This document shows positions 42,728 to 50,954 of a DNA stretch of 64,000 nucleotides, piece after piece; position 1 is the first letter of the stretch, and every line of letters starts with the position of its first letter. The notes below the pieces were generated by a model. The model saw only the letters and a list, made by a program, of their open reading frames with translations, was not told where the DNA came from and made no database searches. The stretch covers positions 237,551-301,550 of the forward strand of contig RFFC02000001.1 in NCBI GenBank assembly GCA_005518205.2, in the 5' to 3' direction. The translations under genes and the position numbers were made by a program. This DNA comes from Hormoscilla sp. GUM202. GTDB lineage: Bacteria > Cyanobacteriota > Cyanobacteriia > Cyanobacteriales > Desertifilaceae.

Positions 42728-43021
42728 CTAATTGCCCCTCTGCCAGTAGACAAGCAAGATCCAAGCGGACTCATGCTTGTCTACCATATTACCAGCAGAC
42801 TCACTTTTGGGTTGCCAAGCAGACGCTGTTTTCCTTGCCTCTGGGCTATCATCTGATGAGACAGCTTTCACTGTCTGCGGACTGGGGGCCCCAAGGGACA
42901 CCGTCAAGCAACTCGATTGCATACAAACCTTTTTGCTTTCCTTCCCACCCGCCATGAGGCAATAAAGTTTACTTCCTCTTTTTATTTTAATACCATCACA
43001 GCCATTTGGATCGCCACTCAT
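42728..43021 (-). CDS. Hypothetical protein (weak)
   Basis: 97-codon frame in the operon gap between ylxR and infB. The first part (MSGDPNGCDGIKIKRGSKLY) looks codable, the remainder is Ser/Ala/Lys-rich and includes a hairpin (gtagacaagca...tgcttgtctac). No family recognised; it may be repeat-derived. Confidence 0.25.
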   Translation of the reverse strand: MSGDPNGCDGIKIKRGSKLYCLMAGGKESKKVCMQSSCLTVSLGAPSPQTVKAVSSDDSPEARKTASAWQPKSESAGNMVDKHESAWILLVYWQRGN

Positions 43022-43196
43022 CCTGGTGAGCTACTGGTCCCAAGGCAAGCGGTGCCAGACTCCCTTATCCCAAATGCATAAAATAATGCTACAAATGAGA
43101 GACTGAAAGCGTCGCCCTGAGCGGGTTTCCTTTCTCGGAGATTTTTCAAAATTGTTAAATCCCTTTCCAGTCACCGCCACCCCAGCCTGCCCCTCC

Positions 43197-43589
43197 TCAG
43201 ACAGTTGATCGGCTGCAGTCAGGCTGTTTCGGGGATAGATCTCCTGGACCAGCGGCCAGTGTCTCCTGGGTAGTGCGAGTAGCGCGCTGCATCTCGTGGG
43301 TAGTGCGAGTAGCGCTCCCACGAGATGCAGCACCAGGAGACACCGCCCCTAAGCGTTCCCACAGAGTTTGGTATATTTCTTGGGGGACTCTGGCTCTCAG
43401 GGCCTTCCCCAAGCGATTTTTCTTCTGAGCTGCTTTGAGGCACTCCTGCTCTGGACATAGATAGGCCGAACGCCCCATGCCCAGATCTAATTGTAACTGT
43501 CCAGAAGGATATACTCTGACAATGCGCCAAAAAGCTTCTTTGCTAGCTACCTTCCGGCAACTAATACAACGGCGATAGTTGGGTAACAT
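43197..43589 (-). CDS. ylxR: YlxR-family RNA-binding protein with repeat-derived tail
   Basis: 130 residues. The first 85 are the YlxR fold: NYRRCISCRKVASKEAFWRI, GRSAYLCPEQECL and the NRLGKALRARVP segment, with the paired Cys residues (CxxC and CPxxxC). Usual family length is about 90 residues; here the last 45 or so residues come from a nested hairpin element (43259-43343) and spacer, so the original stop was lost. YlxR is a putative RNA-binding protein between nusA and infB. Position in the operon is canonical. Confidence 0.87.
   Translation of the reverse strand: MLPNYRRCISCRKVASKEAFWRIVRVYPSGQLQLDLGMGRSAYLCPEQECLKAAQKKNRLGKALRARVPQEIYQTLWERLGAVSPGAASRGSATRTTHEMQRATRTTQETLAAGPGDLSPKQPDCSRSTV
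43259..43343. repeat. Nested hairpins inside ylxR
   Basis: Outer arms gtgtctcctgggt/accaggagacac carry the core agtgcgagtagcgc (43272-43285). Directly after this core a second hairpin is inserted (43286-43331, arms gctgcatctcgtggg/cccacgagatgcagc) with the same core, agtgcgagtagcgc. Confidence 0.9.
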
Positions 43590-43656
43590 GATTGGAAATG
43601 GGGATTGGGCAGTTATGGATGGAAGACGCTGTCAGTCAATAGTTATCAGCCATCCA

Positions 43657-45003
43657 TCACCAATCATCAGTCTCCGTTTCCGGTACTGATGGATCCACAG
43701 CTGTCTCTACAACATCTGCTTGGTCGTCAGCGGCCACCCGATCGGGGTCTGATGTTGCTACCGGTGAGAGTGAATCCGGTTCAACTTCCAGTTCCAGCTC
43801 TTCGTCCGAGGCGAGATCTTCAAGTTGACGAGCCTCTACTATAGCTGCAATCTTGAGGCTTTCGGCTTCATGGTCGTAAGAGGCGTTATCTTTGATATCA
43901 ATTTTCCAACTGGTCAGGCGAGCGGCCAGACGGACGTTCTGTCCTTCCTTGCCAATGGCTAAACTCAGCTGATTTTCCGCCACGAGGACATGAGCTTGAC
44001 GAACATCCGGGTCTACTAAATACACAGCATCGACACGGGCGGGACTGAGGGCGTTGGCAATATAGGTAGCTGGGTCAGGGGACCAGCTGATCACGTCGAT
44101 TTTTTCCCCCCGCAATTCATTGACCACCACTTGAATGCGCGACCCTCGGGAGCCGATGCAGGCTCCTACTGGGTCTACATCTCGTTCGAGAGTATCAACA
44201 GCAATTTTCGTGCGGGGGCCCACATAACGAGAAGGAGGATTTGCTTCCCGCGCTACTGCCACAATGCGCACTATTTCATCCTGAATTTCTGGCACTTCGT
44301 TGTCGAACAGATACACCACTAAACCGGCGTCAGCTCGCGACACTAGCAGCTGCGGGCCTCGGTGAGAGCCGGAGCCCACTTTTTTCAGATAAACCTTGAA
44401 GGTGGCATTAGCTCGATAGTTGTCGTTGGGCAGCTGTTCCGGCTTGGGCAGTTCCGCTTCTACCTCTGGCTGGCCAAAACTACTACTAACTGCCACGATC
44501 GCTGATTGTCTTTCAAAGCGCAAGACTCTAGCTTGTAGTACTGTCCCTTCCAGGTCTTGGAACTCTTCTTGAATCAGCTTACGCTGTTGAGCTCGCAGTT
44601 TTTGAGCCAGCACCTGCTTAGTCTGGATCGCCGCCATCCGACCAAAATCTTTCCGATCTGGCGTGACATCCAATATCACGGTATCTCCCAACTGGGCTTC
44701 GGCAGCGACTTCTTGCACTTCTTTGAGTGAAATCTGATGATCTGGGTTGCTGACCTCTTCGGTAATACTTTTAGTGGACAGGATTCTAAATCCTTCCTCC
44801 TCGATGTCTAGTTCGATTTCAAAATTGTCAAAGTATTCTTCATCAAAGTTGGCGCTATTCAGCCCTTGAGTGCGACGATCGCGCTCATATCCCTTCATCA
44901 GCGCTTCTCGCAGCGCCGCCTGGACAGCGTGTTTCGGTAAGTTGCGCTCTCGACTGATACTGTCGATCATATCTTTTAGTCCTGGCAGATTTACCATTGA
45001 CAT
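43657..45003 (-). CDS. nusA: Transcription termination/antitermination factor NusA
   Basis: 448 residues. N-terminal RNA polymerase-binding region (LKDMIDSISRERNLPKHAVQ), S1 domain about 135-205 (LEGTVLQARVLRFE), two KH domains (VGPRTKIAVDTLERDVDPVG then ACIGSRGSRIQVVVNEL; AIGKEGQNVRLAARLTSWKI). The C-terminal end is short and acidic, as in cyanobacteria, which lack the E. coli acidic repeats. Second gene of the operon, 45 bases after rimP. Confidence 0.95.
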   Translation of the reverse strand: MSMVNLPGLKDMIDSISRERNLPKHAVQAALREALMKGYERDRRTQGLNSANFDEEYFDNFEIELDIEEEGFRILSTKSITEEVSNPDHQISLKEVQEVAAEAQLGDTVILDVTPDRKDFGRMAAIQTKQVLAQKLRAQQRKLIQEEFQDLEGTVLQARVLRFERQSAIVAVSSSFGQPEVEAELPKPEQLPNDNYRANATFKVYLKKVGSGSHRGPQLLVSRADAGLVVYLFDNEVPEIQDEIVRIVAVAREANPPSRYVGPRTKIAVDTLERDVDPVGACIGSRGSRIQVVVNELRGEKIDVISWSPDPATYIANALSPARVDAVYLVDPDVRQAHVLVAENQLSLAIGKEGQNVRLAARLTSWKIDIKDNASYDHEAESLKIAAIVEARQLEDLASDEELELEVEPDSLSPVATSDPDRVAADDQADVVETAVDPSVPETETDDW

Positions 45004-45047
45004 TTTTTGTTCTGTCTCCCTAAAAAATGACTGCTCTTTGATGATTG

Positions 45048-45509
45048 TTAGCGGCTTTCATCTAACTCCACCCTGGTAATATCCTGGCGCGAGATGGCGA
45101 TGCTTTTTCCTTTTTGATTCAAGTAAACTGCTGTCTCATCCCTACCCAGCAACTGCCCTCGCCACTCCTTTATACTTTCGGCAGCAGCTTTTGTGCTGAC
45201 AATGACGGCAAACCCTTTGAAGGCGATAAATTCTCGATCGCTCGTCAGCTGTCGTGATATGCCAGGACTGGAAATCTCCAGAACGTAAGCATCTGATAGA
45301 ATTTCATTACTATCTAAGGTTGCCGACATCGCTCGACTCATTCGTTCGCAGTCATCTAAACCGGTATCTTGTTGAGGATTCCGGATGTCTACACGCAGTA
45401 CTGGGGGCTTTTGGTTCGTCTGAAAAACTGCTCCTACCACTTCTAATCCCAGGGTAGATGCCACTGGTGTTGCCAAATCCATAATTTCTGGAATTAAAGG
45501 ATGATTCAT
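45048..45509 (-). CDS. rimP: Ribosome maturation factor RimP
   Basis: 153 residues, RimP N-terminal alpha/beta domain (TPVASTLGLEVVGAVFQ, PVLRVDIRNPQQDTGLDDCE) and C-terminal SH3-like part (LEISSPGISRQLTSDREFIA then FKGFAVIV). It assists maturation of the 30S subunit. First gene of the rimP-nusA-ylxR-infB operon. Confidence 0.95.
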   Translation of the reverse strand: MNHPLIPEIMDLATPVASTLGLEVVGAVFQTNQKPPVLRVDIRNPQQDTGLDDCERMSRAMSATLDSNEILSDAYVLEISSPGISRQLTSDREFIAFKGFAVIVSTKAAAESIKEWRGQLLGRDETAVYLNQKGKSIAISRQDITRVELDESR

Positions 45510-45935
45510 CTGTCAACCCCCGCAAAACAGCTCTAACTTCCATTAAAAAAAAGCGGGTATTTACCCTCATGGTGAGCAGCGTAGGGTTCCCGGAGTGTGC
45601 CCACACATTTGGTAACAGACCCACTTAGGCGTGAAATTATGCCTGACCTCCACGACGCCGTTCCACATCATTACGGGGCTACTAGCGGCCTAGTCCCGTG
45701 GGTGCCTTCGAGTTATTTTCTATCATAACATTCCCGTTCGTAGTTAGCGCTTTAGTGCTTCCCAGGCGCTTTCGCGCCTAGAGAGGGGGGAGAGGAGCTC
45801 AGAATTATTTTCCTATAGTATCACATAAAAGTTTATTTGTCAAGTTTTATTTATGGACCTTCGAGACGGATACCTACTGGCGGTAGTTAGCAGGATCTGG
45901 CGATATCCTCCACCGACCGACAGGCGAGACGCCTG
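45510..45935. other. Leader region of the rimP operon, with repeats
   Basis: No gene. Contains a cagcgtagggttcccggag element (45580-45600), a stem taggcgtgaaattatgcctg (45626-45646), a stem cccaggcgctttcgcgcctag-like region near 45760-45785 and, at the end, half of the hairpin ccgacaggcgagacgcctg that the ISKra4 element has split. The rimP promoter should lie here. Confidence 0.5.
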
Positions 45936-47153
45936 GGGAGCATCCCACTAATGCAATGAGTAAATATACTTAGGAGAGGAGCCAAGTAGTGAGATCATTA
46001 GCAAAAGGGTAGACAATGGGCTAAAATAGGGATGAAACTCACCCGCCAGAAGCATTCCGATGACACAAAAAGAACTCCGCGAACTCAACCAGGCTCTGAA
46101 AACCATCGCACGCATTTTGTACAAGAATACACCCTCCGAGCGATTGCAAGATTTTGAAGGTGTGTCGCAGTGCGCGACCATATGTTAGAGACAGTCGGAC
46201 CGGAGTTAGGAAATTTTTTTTATCCGAAGCAAGTCAAACACAAAGTGGACGGAGTCGCTATATCGATAGCTGCATCGGAACGCTGAGGGTAACGAGCAAG
46301 CAAGCACAGCGTCTTGGTCTAGCAGCCCGCACCCGCATCAGTCCGCACTTGGAACGATGCTCCCTGCTGCTGACAGCAAACGAGTCCTATGCTCACGCCG
46401 AACAAGACATCTTTATGTTGACAGGAATGAAAGTCTCGCACAGCACACAGCATCGGCTCGTTCATCGCAGTGAGTTCCCTCTTGCCTTGGCCAAAGAGCC
46501 AGTGAAAGCGGTGAGCGCCGACGGGGGCAAAGTGCGTTTACGGACTCCCAAAGGAGAGCCGAGCCAGTGGAAAGACTACAAGACGGTAGCTTTGCACTCA
46601 CAGGTATGTATGGCAGCGTTTCACGACAACGAGTTCCTGGTTAATTGGGTCAAGGGGAAGCCACTGGCTAACCCGCTCACTTGCATCGGAGATGGACATC
46701 CCGGAGTCTGGAATTTAATCGACGGCTTTGCTCCTCCAGAGTGCAGACGCGAAGTCCTTGACTGGTATCATCTAATGGAAAATTTATATAAAGTGGGTGG
46801 CTCTCACCAACGGCTCAAACGAGTTGAGACCGTTCTGTGGCATGGTCTCATAGATGAAGCAAAAGCGTCCTTTGATGGTTGGTCAGCTCCACAGGTTAAC
46901 AACTTCCTAGCTGATCTCGACCAGCATCGCTCTCGTCTACCCAATTACGCAGCTTATCAACAGCTCAAAATTGATATTGGGTCGGGAGCTGTCTCCTCAA
47001 CGATTAAGCGTATTGGTCGGAGGCTCAAGATTTCTGGGGCTCAATGGAAATCTGAGAATGTCAACCAGGTGTTGAAGCAACGTTGTGCTTATCTCAACCT
47101 TGACCTCAATACTGCTTAAGTCTTTTTACCTACTGCAAAACTGGGATGCTCCC
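45936..47153 (+). mobile_element. ISKra4-type insertion sequence, copy 2
   Basis: 1218 bp with 12-bp terminal inverted repeats gggagcatccca/tgggatgctccc. A perfect 9-bp target duplication agacgcctg flanks it (45927-45935, 47154-47162). The target was a hairpin (gacaggcg-aga-cgcctgtc); a relative of that hairpin is intact at 50824-50846. The ends match the MITE at 34048-34203. Confidence 0.92.
46060..47119 (+). pseudogene. ISKra4-type transposase with frameshifts
   Basis: The start MTQKELRELNQALKTIARIL at 46060 is followed by two frame changes near 46170 and 46290 (VRDHMLETVGPELGNFF lies in another frame). From about 46290 the frame is continuous: HLERCSLLLTANESYAHAEQ, CIGDGHPGVWNL, EVLDWYHLMENL, IDIGSGAVSSTIKRIGRRLK. 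The last two thirds are intact. It could be a recent pseudogene or sequence errors. Confidence 0.88.
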
Positions 47154-47174
47154 AGACGCCTGTCCTACGCTGGG

Positions 47175-48665
47175 CTAGGATTTGCTACCTTGCTGGAGTT
47201 GCCTGGTTTGTTCCAGAATTTGCTCGATATCCTCCTGGGATAGGTGCTGGACGTAATTGATCTTAACCTCTTCCAGGAAGTCGTAAATCAGGGATTCGAG
47301 TTCTTGCAAGTTTTGCTTTTGTTGAATTTCCGAGCCTAAAGCTTGGCCGAAATGCTGCACTAGCTTGTTTGTCAGTTCACCACCGACGGGGTCGTTGATG
47401 ATGGCATCGTAGAGTGATTGGGATCCTTCTGTGAGCATCTGAGAGACCTGTGTCGCTATCTGTAAGGTTAACTGAGCGGGGAGCTGATTCAAGCCTGGTA
47501 AGGCATGCAGACCTTGGTACACAGGAGATTGACTGAGGATGCTTTCTATGTTATGGTTCAGCCAGGCTCTTAAGTCTGGCTCTATCTCTGGCAACACTTC
47601 GTAGAGAGTCAGTTGCACTAGACGTCCTGAGATCGCTTCTGCTTCGTTAATGTTGTTCAGGTCGATGTAGGGGCGGTTGACACTCTCAAACACCTGCCGT
47701 GCTAAATCACCACTCTTGACTGACTTTTGTACCTGGTTTATCGTTTGCACGATCGCGACTTCTGTTAGCTCTCCAGCAAAGCTAGCCACAAAACCTCGAC
47801 TGAATTGAGCGCGGACTGGTTCGAGATCGATTAACTCTGCGTCGTTCAGCCGAATAGTCACCGGTATGACTCGTAGCCAGCGGAAAAATGGCAAAAACAA
47901 AAAGATATCGTACCAGCGCCACAACATGGCCTCTTGCCAGCCAATGCTGGTATACTGGCGGCTGATGTAAAAGGTCCGCGCCAGAAACTCTAGGATAAAA
48001 AGTATAGCAAAGGGTAAGTCTAGTTGCCAGAATTTATCGGTAAATTCCCCAGTTTCGTCGCTCGACCGAAAGTAGTTGGTTTCGATCAGGGGACGAATCT
48101 CTTCCTCAAAGAACCCTAGTCCTTGTGCTGGCGATGCTGTAGCTAAATATTCTTGGCTCCAGAAAGTCTTGAATACTTCTTTGGATGAATCCTGTTCATT
48201 GTCAATTAGGTCGCGCATCCTATTTTTAATCTTTTCCAGGGTTCCACTCTTATTGGCTACCTGAAAAGGATTCTCTTCAATCATTTTCACGCTTCTGACC
48301 CGCAGTTCTTCCAAGAGAGCTTCTGAGGAGGGCGATCGCACTCCTGTTTTCCTTATTTGAGCTTCTAGCGCATCCACCTGCTGGAGATACGCCGCCGTAT
48401 CTCGGTGGGGTTCAATCCCCTTAACGGGGTCATACCAAGAGGCGATCGGTGGCACGGGAGCTTTAATGGTGCCGCCAACTATAGGAATGGGAATATTACC
48501 CTGTAGCCAGAAATTCCGCATGCGGACGTAACTCATATCGAAGGCCACCAAGGTCAAGTTCCCCACCGCTACGATCGCCATCAATCTCTCAAACCAGAGG
48601 TTGCGGCGGCGCCGTTGTTTGCCTTTACCAGTAGGTTTGCCAGACAGTAACGGTTGGGATGACAT
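47175..48665 (-). CDS. Conserved cyanobacterial membrane protein
   Basis: About 496 residues from ATG 48665 (MSSQPLLSGKPTGKGKQRRR); the ATG at 48707 would add 14 residues. One hydrophobic segment near residues 28-45 (LMAIVAVGNLTLVAFDMSYV), then a long helical stretch, a second membrane region about 240-275 (LPFAILFILEFLARTFYI), and a C-terminal helical region ending LSQEDIEQILEQTRQLQ. Broadly conserved in cyanobacteria; function unknown. Its stop is 22 bases from the end of the ISKra4 element. Confidence 0.75.
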   Translation of the reverse strand: MSSQPLLSGKPTGKGKQRRRRNLWFERLMAIVAVGNLTLVAFDMSYVRMRNFWLQGNIPIPIVGGTIKAPVPPIASWYDPVKGIEPHRDTAAYLQQVDALEAQIRKTGVRSPSSEALLEELRVRSVKMIEENPFQVANKSGTLEKIKNRMRDLIDNEQDSSKEVFKTFWSQEYLATASPAQGLGFFEEEIRPLIETNYFRSSDETGEFTDKFWQLDLPFAILFILEFLARTFYISRQYTSIGWQEAMLWRWYDIFLFLPFFRWLRVIPVTIRLNDAELIDLEPVRAQFSRGFVASFAGELTEVAIVQTINQVQKSVKSGDLARQVFESVNRPYIDLNNINEAEAISGRLVQLTLYEVLPEIEPDLRAWLNHNIESILSQSPVYQGLHALPGLNQLPAQLTLQIATQVSQMLTEGSQSLYDAIINDPVGGELTNKLVQHFGQALGSEIQQKQNLQELESLIYDFLEEVKINYVQHLSQEDIEQILEQTRQLQQGSKS

Positions 48666-48886
48666 AGCGATCGCGGTTATTTGTAATGGACCAGGTCTGC
48701 TGCTCAACTGCAGCTAAGATAACTATACTGCGAAGGATACCTTTGCTCTTAGGGCCATATCTTGCTAACAAAAGCGCTAAGCAAAAACAATGTAATAAAG
48801 CGCAAGTCGATTTTTCGGGCCGTCCGCGGACCGATCGCGCAGCGTGCGCGCAGCGCATTCCCTTTCAAAGTATACCAACTAAGGAA

Positions 48887-50572
48887 CTACCCAGGTGGTG
48901 GCAGTTCTTCTATTATTGTGAATCTGACATGATTGATGGCTAAATCCCCCAAGGACAATTCCTCTTTATTTACAGGTTTGCCGTTGCGCAACAGCTTTTC
49001 AAAGGAAATTCCTTTGCCTATTTCTATATGATACCATGCTAATCCCATGAAAAATCGGGTCAGGTGGGGACCGTCTTCGACATCATCGGGATTTGATTCC
49101 ATCGGCACCCAGCCAAACCCGGGGATGTAGAATTCTAACCATACATGATTGAAGTCTGGTATCAGCGGGACTCCTTGCTGGGACGGGGTTGCTGGACATT
49201 TATACCGACCGATCGTCCGGCAGGCTATGCCATTCAAGCGTGCTAGTCCTAGTAACACGCCGACGTACTCCCCGCAGGAACCGATGCCTCGTTCTAGGAC
49301 TAGATCTGGACGATCGATCTTTGGTTTGATCCCGTAGGATAGTCGATCGTAGACGTAGTTTCTAATCGAGATCATCTGCCGCAGGAAGTTTCTTTCCCTC
49401 CCGATCGCCTCTTTGGCCGCCTGCCGGACTGTCTCTGTGTCCATCGCTAAGTCGTCATCATCCACCAGATAACGCTTTTGCAGTTCCCGGTCTAATGGGG
49501 GGATCTCTTCTAGGTCTAGAGGAACGAAATTATATTTGATACTCCTGACTTCGATCAGGGCTTTCCAGCCAAATATACGCCCTTCATGGGGTTTGAGGCG
49601 ATCGAACTTAAATACGGCCACCCGCTGACCATCTTCGACTTCTTCCCTGAAGGGTAGGCCAATGGGTTCCACTTGCCTGACTTTTTGCCGGTGGGTTGAC
49701 GCTGGCAGGGCAATCCGCCATTCCAGATTCTCTAAATAATATTCCTCTAGGGGGGAGAGTTCCTCTACATAGGACATCTCGATCAGATAACCGTTGGAAA
49801 TGGCGTAATGTTGAGCTTGGTTGTAGTAGTAATGCAGGGGATGGATGAAGGTACGATCGCGCCATGTTAACTGGTAAGATGGTTCGGAGTTGGGGTCATC
49901 CCGAATGTAAGGCTCCTCGCCAGCATAGGCCACATAGAGAATTTCTGCTTCTGTGTCTGGCCCTCTGTGAAATGTCAGAGCTGTCGGACTTTCAAAAGGG
50001 GTGAGGACGCTAAAGATAATTTCCCCAGTCCCCCGGTCCAAGCAGAAGACTGTTTGCTCCTCCCGGTCCGCCACCCAGAGTTCTTCTCCCTTGATGGTGA
50101 TATTCTCTACTCCCACCCCTGGCGCTCTGATCCTGGCGATCTCCGACGTCCTGTTGCGGTCAAATATGAGGATGTAGCCCAACTGCCGACATGTGACATA
50201 TACTATTGACTCCAATACCGCTACGCCATTGACCTCATAGGGTAAAGTTGTAAATACCTTGGGTGTCAGATCCCCCCAGTCGCAGTAATACACGCTCTTG
50301 TCGAGAGCGAACCATAGGGTCTTCTCCCAAATGGCCAACCCTGTGCCGTACTGGAAGTGGGGGTAATGATAAGGGTTGAGGATAATGGCATTGTCCCTCG
50401 CCCTATCTATCTGTAGCAGATACCCTCGCACTGAGTCTAGGGCCACCAGCAAGTCGCCATCGGACGCTAGACCCTGCAATGCGTATACTCCTAGGGGTCT
50501 AATGGTGCGACGCCACTGTGTGGTAAGTTTTTCGGGTACAATTGAACTGAGAGGATCTTTAATATCTGACAT
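48887..50572 (-). CDS. Transglutaminase-like protein with beta-propeller N-terminus
   Basis: 561 residues. The C-terminal region about 400-500 is a transglutaminase-like fold with the triad Cys (ERGIGSCGEYVGVLLGLARL), His (PDFNHVWLEFYIP) and Asp/Asn-rich ESNPDD. The N-terminal 300 residues contain regular repeats (LVALDSVRGYLLQIDRARDN, LWFALDKSVYYCD, ELWVADREEQTVFCLDRGTG) like a propeller. No signal peptide, so cytoplasmic. Conserved in cyanobacteria; substrate unknown. Ends near a poorly assigned spacer (48708-48886). Confidence 0.8.
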   Translation of the reverse strand: MSDIKDPLSSIVPEKLTTQWRRTIRPLGVYALQGLASDGDLLVALDSVRGYLLQIDRARDNAIILNPYHYPHFQYGTGLAIWEKTLWFALDKSVYYCDWGDLTPKVFTTLPYEVNGVAVLESIVYVTCRQLGYILIFDRNRTSEIARIRAPGVGVENITIKGEELWVADREEQTVFCLDRGTGEIIFSVLTPFESPTALTFHRGPDTEAEILYVAYAGEEPYIRDDPNSEPSYQLTWRDRTFIHPLHYYYNQAQHYAISNGYLIEMSYVEELSPLEEYYLENLEWRIALPASTHRQKVRQVEPIGLPFREEVEDGQRVAVFKFDRLKPHEGRIFGWKALIEVRSIKYNFVPLDLEEIPPLDRELQKRYLVDDDDLAMDTETVRQAAKEAIGRERNFLRQMISIRNYVYDRLSYGIKPKIDRPDLVLERGIGSCGEYVGVLLGLARLNGIACRTIGRYKCPATPSQQGVPLIPDFNHVWLEFYIPGFGWVPMESNPDDVEDGPHLTRFFMGLAWYHIEIGKGISFEKLLRNGKPVNKEELSLGDLAINHVRFTIIEELPPPG

Positions 50573-50954
50573 CTTCTAAATTCCTTTTTTTGCTATTCGT
50601 TTGTTTCTACCCTAGGATTAGTCTGGGACCGAGATGGGTTTGCAGCATAGTATTACATCCTCAACAATAGGCTATAGTATAGCAGATAACGTTTCATCAG
50701 ACAATTGCCCGAGATTATACTAAGTAGTCTGACATAAGTTTTATGTACTGTGTCAAATTTTGTTAAACTAGCTTAAACCACTTGTCTGGCTTTCGGGCTA
50801 TTATACTGACAAGTGACAACTTCCCGACAGGTGTCTCGCCTGTCGGGAGCGGGCGCATCCAAGGTTTGGGGGAGTAACAAAAATAAGGCATCAGGAGATG
50901 TTGTTCGGCTCGCTCACGATTCCCCCGTCGCCCCCCTGTTCCCTGCGCGCGAGT
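50573..50954. other. Intergenic spacer with a hairpin
   Basis: No gene. A hairpin lies at 50824-50846 (cccgacaggtgtctcgcctgtcggg). Otherwise AT-rich to 50760, then GC-rich. Confidence 0.55.
50822..50848. repeat. Hairpin cgacaggygagacrcctgtcg family
   Basis: Intact member of the palindrome that the ISKra4-type element split at 45921-45935/47154-47164. Confidence 0.75.

Noticed and set aside
45600..45720. Possible structured RNA (riboswitch-like stems) upstream of rimP
   Set aside because: The stems could not be matched to any known class and lie among repeats.
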